From Streptomyces fildesensis (GTDB taxonomy: Bacteria > Actinomycetota > Actinomycetes > Streptomycetales > Streptomycetaceae), in NCBI RefSeq assembly GCF_016107395.1, contig NZ_JAAIKO010000025.1, positions 1 through 64,000 of the forward strand: 64,000 nucleotides of DNA, read 5' to 3'. The notes beneath the pieces were generated by a model. That model saw nothing but the letters and a program-made list of their open reading frames with translations, did not search any database and was not told the origin of the DNA. Below, piece by piece: positions 48,995-56,060 of the stretch. How positions within the stretch are numbered: position 1 is the first letter of the stretch; each line of letters opens with the position of its first letter. A program made the translations under genes and the position numbers.

Positions 48995-50029
48995 ATGACA
49001 CAGTCACCCGAGCCCACGAGCCCCCCGGCCACGCCGACCAGCACCGATGTCGCGCGCCTCGCCGGTGTGTCCCGCGCCACCGTCTCGTACGTCCTGAACG
49101 CCCAGGCCGCGGGCCGCGTCAGCACGCGGACCCAGGACCGGGTGCGCGCCGCCGCGGAAGAGCTCGGCTATGTGCCGCACGCCGCAGCCCGCACCCTGCG
49201 GGCCGGGCACTCCGGCCTCGTCCTGCTGACCACCCCGGCCACCCCGATCCCCAGGATCGGCGCGCTCTTCGGCGACTTCCTGATGGAACTGCAGGGCGCT
49301 CTGCACCAGCTCGGCTACACCAGCGTCTGGCACGGCCCCGTCGCGGGCGCCGGCGAGCAGGCCGCGCGCGCCTGGGCGGAACTGCGCCCGGCCGCCGTCC
49401 TCGCCCTGCCGGGCACCGGCCTGACCCCGTCCGCCGTCGAGCTGCTCAAGCGCTCGGGCACCCGCGCCGTGCTCACCCTCGGCATGCAGCCGGTGGCGGG
49501 CGCGCACGCCCTGCTCCTCGACCAGGAGATGCTCGGCGCCCGCGCCGGCACCCATCTGCTGGAGCGCGGCCGCCGCCGGATCGGCGTCATCATGCCGACC
49601 GAGTCGGGCCTCGACCTCTTCAGCGTTCCCCGCCTCGCCGGCGTCCGGGCGGCCGCCACCCTCGAGACCGGCACCCACGTCGAGCCGCTCACGCTGGACT
49701 GCACCGAGGAATCGGCGGCCGAACTCGCCGCCCGCTGGCCCCGGCTCGGCCTCGACTCCCTCTTCGCGTACAACGACGAGTACGCGATGCTCGTGATGCG
49801 CGCCTTCCAGGACGCCGGCCTGGCCATCCCCGGCGACCTCGCGATCGTCGGCGCCGACGACCTCCTCCTGGCCCGCCTGCTGCGCCCGCGCCTCACCAGC
49901 GTGCACTTCGACACCATCCCCACCGCCCGCATCGTGGGCCTGGTCGACCGCGCCATCCGCGAGCCGGAAACGGCCCCGGAGACCCACCAGTTGACCCGTG
50001 TCGTCGTAGCGGCCCGCGACTCCGGCTGA
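48995..50029 (+). CDS. LacI/PurR-family transcriptional regulator
   Basis: 344 residues. The LacI helix-turn-helix TSTDVARLAGVSRATVSYVLNA is followed by the hinge helix (AAEELGYVPHAAARTLRAG) and a periplasmic-binding-like sensor domain (about 70-335). In-frame ATGs at 48983 and 48995 both have weak ribosome sites. The gap to the divergent hydrolase contains repeated GTGTA motifs (about 48920-48945) that could be the operator. Confidence 0.88.
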   Translation: MTQSPEPTSPPATPTSTDVARLAGVSRATVSYVLNAQAAGRVSTRTQDRVRAAAEELGYVPHAAARTLRAGHSGLVLLTTPATPIPRIGALFGDFLMELQGALHQLGYTSVWHGPVAGAGEQAARAWAELRPAAVLALPGTGLTPSAVELLKRSGTRAVLTLGMQPVAGAHALLLDQEMLGARAGTHLLERGRRRIGVIMPTESGLDLFSVPRLAGVRAAATLETGTHVEPLTLDCTEESAAELAARWPRLGLDSLFAYNDEYAMLVMRAFQDAGLAIPGDLAIVGADDLLLARLLRPRLTSVHFDTIPTARIVGLVDRAIREPETAPETHQLTRVVVAARDSG

Positions 50030-50110
50030 CCCCCACCCGCCCCACGAACGCGCCCCACGGACCCGCCCAGCCGCCCCGCAGGACCCCGGAATCACCCCGA
50101 ACACCAAAAA

Positions 50111-50138
50111 GCCCCTGGCGGGTTTCCCCGCCAGGGGC
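50111..50138 (-). terminator. Rho-independent terminator after tRNA-Ala
   Basis: A 12-bp perfect stem (50111-50122 / 50127-50138) followed, on the minus strand, by TTTTT. This is the strongest intrinsic terminator in the window. Confidence 0.88.
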
Positions 50139-50150
50139 TTTGAGCTGCGG

Positions 50151-50224
50151 TGGACCTGTGGGGATTTGAACCCCAGACCCCCTCGATGCGAACGAGGTGC
50201 GCTACCAGACTGCGCCACAGGCCC
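50151..50224 (-). tRNA. tRNA-Ala (anticodon CGC)
   Basis: 74 nt without an encoded CCA. Acceptor stem GGGCCTG/CAGGTCC, D-arm with GGTAGCGC, anticodon arm CCTCG-TTCGCAT-CGAGG (anticodon CGC, reading GCG) and T-arm GGGGTTCAAATCCCC are all complete. No integrated element is seen at its 3' end in the window. Confidence 0.95.
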
Positions 50225-50295
50225 TTGCAACGAGGAAAACGATAGCACCCTCTCGGGGGTGGTTGTTAACGAGATCCTCGCTGGTCACCGATCGC

Positions 50296-51342
50296 TCACT
50301 CGTTGGCGGCGCGCGGCCGGTCCGGGTCGGCGTACTGGTCGAACAAGGGGGTGCGGGAACGGTCGCGGGAGCGGCGGCCGGTGGTGGGGCGCGGGAGCTC
50401 GCGCTGCGGCTCCGGCTCGGGGGCCGCGGCCGGGGCCGGCGTGGCCTGCGGGTGGCCCGGCGTGGTGCCGGAGCGTGCCGAGCTCCAGTTGCCCGGCGCG
50501 GTGAAGTCGATGCCGCCCGGGGTGCGGGGCGCGACCGGCGCCGTGACGTACGTGGGCAGCGGCACCGGTACGGGGTCCCAGCCGTCGTCGGGGGCCGCGT
50601 GCTGCTCGCGCTGCTGCTGGTCCACCCACTCCGCGTGATCGGTCTGCTCGACCAGGGCCCGCCGGTCCGCGGTGCGCGGCGAGGTGGCGGGCTCGGGCTC
50701 GTCGTCGAGGTCCGGCTCGTCGGCCGCCTGGGGGCGCGGGCGGTCGCGCAGCCGCACGGCGGCGTCGGCGGCCCGGCGCTGGTCGATCTTGACCTCGAAG
50801 CGGCGGCGCTCCTGGCGGCGCAGATGGCCGATGTAGAGGGTCAGCAGCGCGGCGGGCGCCGCCGGCGCCCACAGGAACGCGAGGCCGCCCACGGCGGCGA
50901 CGATCGCGCCGACGGTGAAGGCCAGGAAGAGGAGCGTGGTGGTGCGGCGACGGCGCGCGAGGACCTTGGCCCGGGGGTTGTGCACCGGGCCGGGACGCTG
51001 CGCCTTCTGATGCGCGGGGACGGGGTGGTGCGCCGGGGCGGACTGCTGGGCCGGAACGGCCGCCGGGGCGGGTTTGATCTCGGTCGCGGGCACGGCGAGG
51101 CCCCGGACGTCCACCACGTCGTCGACGGAGTCCGGTGCATCGGCGGGCTGATCGCTCTCATCGCGCGCTTTCGCGACGCGACGCTCCATCCCCGCCCTTC
51201 CGGACAGCAGCCGGATGGCGGTGCTGAAGCGTTCCGTCGGACGCGCTTCGTTGAGCTCATCCTGCCTACGGAGCCACATCGGCACCAAGTAGGCAGCCCA
51301 GGCCCCGACGATGACTGCGTAGATGAGGCCACTACTGCTCAC
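50296..51342 (-). CDS. sepX: Divisome membrane protein SepX/GlpR
   Basis: 348 residues. The invariant N-terminal helix SSGLIYAVIVGAWAAYLVPMWLRRQDELNEAR is the family signature. Two more helices lie near 135-172, with disordered Pro/Ala-rich charged stretches between and after them. In Streptomyces SepX stabilises FtsZ rings in vegetative cross-walls and sporulation septa; the corynebacterial homologue GlpR binds the MoeA-like protein Glp, encoded five genes away here. Confidence 0.9.
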   Translation of the reverse strand: MSSSGLIYAVIVGAWAAYLVPMWLRRQDELNEARPTERFSTAIRLLSGRAGMERRVAKARDESDQPADAPDSVDDVVDVRGLAVPATEIKPAPAAVPAQQSAPAHHPVPAHQKAQRPGPVHNPRAKVLARRRRTTTLLFLAFTVGAIVAAVGGLAFLWAPAAPAALLTLYIGHLRRQERRRFEVKIDQRRAADAAVRLRDRPRPQAADEPDLDDEPEPATSPRTADRRALVEQTDHAEWVDQQQREQHAAPDDGWDPVPVPLPTYVTAPVAPRTPGGIDFTAPGNWSSARSGTTPGHPQATPAPAAAPEPEPQRELPRPTTGRRSRDRSRTPLFDQYADPDRPRAANE

Positions 51343-51459
51343 GGATTACACGGTAGGTGCCACGGAGACACGCCATACGCAATTCCGCACGGTGTGTCGC
51401 ACGATCTGGCTGATATGCCGAGATTTTTTTGTGATTGGGTTCATTTTCGAACATTTATT

Positions 51460-52080
51460 TTATTTCTGCGGCGTTCCCGGCCTGGCCTGCCGCCATCGGT
51501 TGAGCAGCCCCTCCGGCACTTCCTCCGCCGTCAACGCGAACACCAAGTGGTCACGCCACGCACCGTCGATGTGGAGATAGCGCGGGCGCGGACCCTCTTC
51601 GCGAAATCCGAGTTTTTCCACCACCCGTCGGCTGGGGGTGTTCTCCGGCCGGATGCACACCTCGACCCGGTGCAGCCCGACATGGCGGAAACAGTGGTCG
51701 ACGGCGAGCGCGACAGAGGTCGGCATGACGCCGCGTCCGGCGACCGACCGGTCGACCCAGTAGCCGACATGGGCGGAGCACATCGAGCCCCAGGTGACGC
51801 CGGCGACGGTCAACTGACCGGCCAGCCGCCCCTGGTACTCGATGACGAAGGGCAGCATGCGGCCCGCGTTCGCCTCCGACCGCAGATGGCGCACCATCTG
51901 ACGGTACGTGGGGCGCTGGATGACATGGCCGGGCGGCGCGGGCGGCACGGTGGCCTCCCACGGCCGCAGCCAGTCGCGGTTGCGGCGGTTGACCTCGCGC
52001 CAGGAGCGCTGGTCGCGCATCCGGATCGGGCGGAGGGTGATGTCACCGTCCACCAGCTCGGCCGGCCAGGACGCGTTCAG
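51460..52080 (-). CDS. GNAT acetyltransferase, RimJ-like
   Basis: 206 residues if translation starts at the CTG at 52080, which overlaps the mog stop as CTGA and has AGAGGGG upstream. The next in-frame start, GTG 52053, has no ribosome site and would drop the conserved NASWPAELV. GNAT motif A is GYWVDRSVAGRGVMPTSVALA and motif B RPENTPSRRVVEKLGF. RimJ-type enzymes acetylate protein N-termini; the substrate here is unknown. Confidence 0.87.
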   Translation of the reverse strand: MNASWPAELVDGDITLRPIRMRDQRSWREVNRRNRDWLRPWEATVPPAPPGHVIQRPTYRQMVRHLRSEANAGRMLPFVIEYQGRLAGQLTVAGVTWGSMCSAHVGYWVDRSVAGRGVMPTSVALAVDHCFRHVGLHRVEVCIRPENTPSRRVVEKLGFREEGPRPRYLHIDGAWRDHLVFALTAEEVPEGLLNRWRQARPGTPQK

Positions 52081-52583
52081 CTCGCCCCTCTTTTCTGGCC
52101 GGTGGGCCCGGATTGCGGGTGGTCGCCGCCGCGGATCTGGTCGACGGCGTGGACGAGGAGCGGGGCGAGCACGTCCAGGCCGTCCTTGACGCCACCGGTC
52201 GAGCCCGGAAGGTTCACCACCAGGGTGCCGCCGGCGACGCCCGCGACGCCACGGGACAGCACCGCGGTGGGCACCTTCTCCCGCCCGGCGGCACGGATCG
52301 CCTCGGCGATGCCGGGGATCTCGTAGTCCAGCACCTCGCGGGTGACCTCCGGAGTGCGGTCGGTGGGCGAGATCCCGGTCCCACCGGTGGTCACGACGAC
52401 GTCGTAGGAGGCCGCCACTGCGTCGCGCAGGGCCTGCCCGACGGGCTCCCCGTCCGGGACCACCCGCGGGCCGTCGGTCTCGAAGCCGAGAGCCCGCAGC
52501 GCAGCGACGATCAGCGGTCCGCCGCGGTCCTCGTAGACACCCGCGGCGGCGCGGTTCGACGCGGTGACCGCCAGCGCCCTCAT
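52077..52583 (-). CDS. mog: Molybdopterin adenylyltransferase MoaB/Mog-type
   Basis: 168 residues. VVVTTGGTGISPTDRTPEVT is the MPT-binding signature and LVVNLPGSTGGVKDGLDVLAP the C-terminal loop. It activates molybdopterin with ATP before metal insertion by MoeA. Overlaps moaC by ATGA. Confidence 0.92.
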   Translation of the reverse strand: MRALAVTASNRAAAGVYEDRGGPLIVAALRALGFETDGPRVVPDGEPVGQALRDAVAASYDVVVTTGGTGISPTDRTPEVTREVLDYEIPGIAEAIRAAGREKVPTAVLSRGVAGVAGGTLVVNLPGSTGGVKDGLDVLAPLLVHAVDQIRGGDHPQSGPTGQKRGAS

Positions 52584-53062
52584 GGCCGCTGCCAGTCGCC
52601 GGACTTGCCGCCGGTCTTCGTCTCGACCCGCACGTCGGTGATGACGGCGGCCTTGTCCACGGCCTTGACCATGTCGATGACGGTCAGGGCCGCGACGGTG
52701 ACGGCGGTGAGCGCCTCCATCTCGACCCCGGTGCGGTCGGTGGTCCGCACGGTCGCGGCGATCTCCACGGCCTCGTCGGTGACGGCGAGGTCGAGCGTCA
52801 CCCCGGACAGCGCGAGCGGATGGCAGAGCGGGATCAGGTCCGGCGTCCGCTTGGCGCCCATGATACCCGCGATGCGCGCGGTGGCGAGGGCGTCGCCCTT
52901 GGGAACGCCCTCACCGCGCAGCAGCTCGATCACGCGCGGGGCGACGAGTACCCGGCCGGTGGCGCGGGCCGTGCGGGCGGTGACGTCCTTGCCGGAGACG
53001 TCCACCATCCGGGCCGCACCGGCCTCGTCGATGTGGGTGAGGTGCTCTTGCGCGCTGCTCAT
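52580..53062 (-). CDS. moaC: Cyclic pyranopterin monophosphate synthase
   Basis: 160 residues, full MoaC length. IAGIMGAKRTPDLIPLCHPLALSG holds the active-site Lys/His loop and VEMEALTAVTVAALTVIDMVKAVDK the second signature. Catalyses formation of cPMP with MoaA, which is not in this window. Confidence 0.94.
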   Translation of the reverse strand: MSSAQEHLTHIDEAGAARMVDVSGKDVTARTARATGRVLVAPRVIELLRGEGVPKGDALATARIAGIMGAKRTPDLIPLCHPLALSGVTLDLAVTDEAVEIAATVRTTDRTGVEMEALTAVTVAALTVIDMVKAVDKAAVITDVRVETKTGGKSGDWQRP

Positions 53063-53180
53063 CGTTCTCCCGGTCCGGTCCTCTGGGCAGCCACCGTACC
53101 GGGAGGGCGGATCAAAAGGGCCGCAGGGCCTTCAACGGGAGGGCCCGGTCGATACCGCACGGGACCTTTTTCACCACGCC

Positions 53181-54473
53181 CTAGTCCAGCCGGATCACGT
53201 CGACCTCCGCGCCCTTCTCCACGGAGGTGGTGTCCTCCGGGACGACGATCAGCGCGTTGGCGTGCGCGAGCGATCTGACCAGGTGGGACGCGGAGCCGCC
53301 GACGGGGGTCACCGTGCCGTTCGCGTACTTGCCGCGGAGGAACTGGCGCTTGCCCTCGGGCGACGACTCGATCGCCGTGTCGCAGAGCGCGCGCACGACC
53401 TCGCGGTGCACGGCGCCGGCGCCCATCAGCGTGCGGATCGCGGGGCGTACGAAGAGCTCGAAGGAGACATACGCGCTGACCGGGTTGCCGGGCAGGGCCA
53501 GCAGCGGGATGCGGTCGGGGCCGATCCGGCCGAAGCCCTGGGGCTTGCCGGGCTGCATGGCGAGCTTGCGGAAGTCGACACGGCTCTCGTCGTCCTCGAT
53601 CGAGGCGAGCGCCTCCTTGACAACGTCGTACGCGCCGACGCTCACCCCACCGCTGGTGACGATGATGTCGGCCCGGATGAGCTGGTCCTCGATGGTGGCA
53701 CGCAGTGTCTCGACGTCATCGGCGACGGCGCCGACCCGGTACGCGATGGCGCCCGCGTCCCGCGCGGCGGCGGTCAGCGCGAAGCTGTTGGAGTCATGGA
53801 TCCGGCCGGGGCTGAGCTCCTCGCCGGGCTGTACGAGCTCGCTGCCGGTCGACATCACCACGACCCGGGGGCGCGGGCGCACCCGGACGCTGCCGCGGCC
53901 GATGGCGGCGAGCAGCCCGATCTGCGGCGGGCCGAGGATCGTGCCGGCGGCCAGCGCCAGCTCCCCCGCGGCGACGTCGCTGCCGCGGGCCCTGACGTAC
54001 TGGCGCGCCTCGACAGGACGGTGGACCCGGACCTCGCCGCTGGCGCCGGCCGGGTCGGAGCTGTGCGACCGCATGGTGGTGGCCGGTCCGCCGCCGGTGC
54101 CGGCGTCGGTCCACTCCACGGGGACGACGGCCTCCGCGCCGGGCGGCAGCGGGGCGCCGGTCATGATGCGGGCGGCCTGGCCGGGGCCGACGGTGGGCAG
54201 ATGGTCGCTGCCCGCCGCGACATCCCCGATGACGGTCAGGACCGCCGGGTGCGCGTCGGTGGCCCCGTCCGTGTCCGCGGTGCGGACCGCGTAGCCGTCC
54301 ATCGCGCTGTTGTCGAAGGGCGGCAGCGCGACGGGGACGGTGACGTCCTCGACGAGGACGCAGCCCTGGGCGTCGAGGAGTTGCAGCTCGATCGATTCCA
54401 GCGGGGACAACTGCCCGAGGATGTTGTCGAGGTGCTCGGAGACAGACCAGATTCGGTCAGCCACGGTGCTCAA
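53181..54473 (-). CDS. glp: MoeA/gephyrin-like protein (Glp)
   Basis: 430 residues. MoeA domains are all present: SPLESIELQLLDAQGCVL, DNSAMDGYAVR (MPT site), VMSTGSELVQPGE, VTSGGVSVGAYD and PGNPVSA. A TTG at 54473 overlaps the galU stop (TTGA) behind GAGGAG. Clustering with galU, rimJ and sepX/glpR matches the actinobacterial paralogue that links gephyrin-like proteins to cell division, while mog and moaC between them argue for retained molybdopterin function. Confidence 0.88.
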   Translation of the reverse strand: MSTVADRIWSVSEHLDNILGQLSPLESIELQLLDAQGCVLVEDVTVPVALPPFDNSAMDGYAVRTADTDGATDAHPAVLTVIGDVAAGSDHLPTVGPGQAARIMTGAPLPPGAEAVVPVEWTDAGTGGGPATTMRSHSSDPAGASGEVRVHRPVEARQYVRARGSDVAAGELALAAGTILGPPQIGLLAAIGRGSVRVRPRPRVVVMSTGSELVQPGEELSPGRIHDSNSFALTAAARDAGAIAYRVGAVADDVETLRATIEDQLIRADIIVTSGGVSVGAYDVVKEALASIEDDESRVDFRKLAMQPGKPQGFGRIGPDRIPLLALPGNPVSAYVSFELFVRPAIRTLMGAGAVHREVVRALCDTAIESSPEGKRQFLRGKYANGTVTPVGGSASHLVRSLAHANALIVVPEDTTSVEKGAEVDVIRLD

Positions 54474-55378
54474 TCTTGCATCTCCTCAGTCACGTACGAG
54501 CGGAGCCAGGTCCGGAAGTCCGGGCCCAGGTCTTCACGTTCGCACGCGAGTCTGACAATGGCACGCAGATAGTCGGCGCGGTCGCCGGTGTCGTAGCGGC
54601 GCCCGGTGAAGACCACGCCGTGGACCGGGCCGCCGTCGTCGTCGCGGTGGGACATCTCCCGCAGCGCGTCGGTGAGCTGGATCTCCCCGCCGCGGCCGGG
54701 CGGCGTCTTCTTGATCGCGTCGAACACCGCCGGGTCCAGCACGTACCGGCCGATGATCGCGTACGAGGACGGTGCCTCGTTCGTCGCGGGCTTCTCGACC
54801 AGGTCCGTCACCCGCACCACGTCGTGCTCGGCGGTGGGCACGATCGCCGCGCAGCCGTACAGGTGGATCTGCGCCGGGTCGACCTCCATCAGCGCGATGA
54901 CGCTGCCGCCGAACCGCTCCTGGATGTCGATCATGCGTGACAGCAGCGGGTCCCGCGGGTCGATCAGGTCGTCACCCAGCAGCACCGCGAAGGGCTGGTC
55001 CCCCACATGCGGCTCCGCGCACAGCACCGCGTGCCCCAGACCCTTCGGGTCCCCCTGTCGCACGTAGTGCATCGTGGCCAGGTCGCTGGACTCCCGCACC
55101 CGCGCCAGCCGCGACTCGTCGCCCTTGCGGGTCAGCGCCTCTTCCAGCTCGTAGTTCCGGTCGAAGTGGTCCTCGAGCGCGCGCTTGTTCCGCCCGGTGA
55201 TCATCAGCACGTCACTGAGGTTCGCCGCCCGCGCCTCCTCCACCACGTACTGGATCGCCGGCTTGTCGACGACCGGCAGCATCTCCTTGGGCGTGGCCTT
55301 GGTGGCCGGCAGGAACCGGGTACCGAGACCCGCCGCCGGGATGACGGCCTTGGTGATCCGAGTACGTGCTTGAGTCAT
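54470..55378 (-). CDS. galU: UTP--glucose-1-phosphate uridylyltransferase
   Basis: 302 residues. The nucleotidyltransferase start KAVIPAAGLGTRFLPATKATPKEMLPVVDKP only differs trivially from other GalU; VLLGDDLI binds the metal and LVEKP the sugar phosphate. It makes UDP-glucose for glycans and teichoic acids. Divergent from the 5-FCL gene. Confidence 0.94.
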   Translation of the reverse strand: MTQARTRITKAVIPAAGLGTRFLPATKATPKEMLPVVDKPAIQYVVEEARAANLSDVLMITGRNKRALEDHFDRNYELEEALTRKGDESRLARVRESSDLATMHYVRQGDPKGLGHAVLCAEPHVGDQPFAVLLGDDLIDPRDPLLSRMIDIQERFGGSVIALMEVDPAQIHLYGCAAIVPTAEHDVVRVTDLVEKPATNEAPSSYAIIGRYVLDPAVFDAIKKTPPGRGGEIQLTDALREMSHRDDDGGPVHGVVFTGRRYDTGDRADYLRAIVRLACEREDLGPDFRTWLRSYVTEEMQD

Positions 55379-55459
55379 GCCGTGCACCATAACCGCTGCG
55401 CGTGAGGTGAAGATGAAGTTCCGGTTGATAACGGCTGATAGGCGGCGGTAGTGCGGGGT

Positions 55460-56053
55460 ATGAGCGACAACCACGGCACCAAGGGGGCGCTGCGCGCCGA
55501 GTTGCTGGGCGTCCGGCGCGGACGGACGCCGCAGGAGCGCGCGGCGGCGGCCCGCTCGCTGGCCGACCGGGTGGCTGACCTGCCCGAGGTCCGGGCGGCG
55601 GGCACCGTCGCCGCCTATGTGTCGATGGGCACGGAACCCGGCACCCGCGACCTGATCGACGCGCTGCGTGCCGCCGGCACCCGTGTGCTGCTTCCCGTAC
55701 TGATGGCCGATAACGACCTGGACTGGGCGGAGTACGAGGGACCGCAGGCGCTGGAGCGCACGGACCGGGGGCTGTTCGAGCCGACCGGCGCGCGCCTGGG
55801 ACCCGACGCGGTGACGCGGGCCCGGGTGGTGCTGCTGCCGGGGCTCGCGGTGGACGGGCGCGGGCTGCGGCTGGGCCGCGGCGGGGGCTCGTACGACCGC
55901 GTGCTGGCCCGGCTGGAGCGGGCGGGCGGGCGGCCGGCCCTCATGGTGCTGCTCTACGCGAACGAGGTGGTCGCCCGGGTCCCGAGGGAACCGCACGACC
56001 ACCCCGTGCACTTCGCGGTCACCCCCGAGGGGATCCACCGCTTCACCCCCTGA
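55460..56053 (+). CDS. 5-formyltetrahydrofolate cyclo-ligase
   Basis: 197 residues. LPGLAVDGRGLRLGRGGGSYDRVLA contains the conserved G-G-G-x-Y-D ATP/folate motif of MTHFS. Converts 5-formyl-THF to methenyl-THF. Stands divergently from galU, as in other actinobacteria. GTG 55451 is an alternative start. Confidence 0.92.
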   Translation: MSDNHGTKGALRAELLGVRRGRTPQERAAAARSLADRVADLPEVRAAGTVAAYVSMGTEPGTRDLIDALRAAGTRVLLPVLMADNDLDWAEYEGPQALERTDRGLFEPTGARLGPDAVTRARVVLLPGLAVDGRGLRLGRGGGSYDRVLARLERAGGRPALMVLLYANEVVARVPREPHDHPVHFAVTPEGIHRFTP

Positions 56054-56060
56054 AAGGGGG

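Noticed and set aside
50151..50224. tRNA-Ala as a second integration site
   Set aside because: Adjacent genes are normal chromosomal ones with no integrase or duplicated tRNA end.
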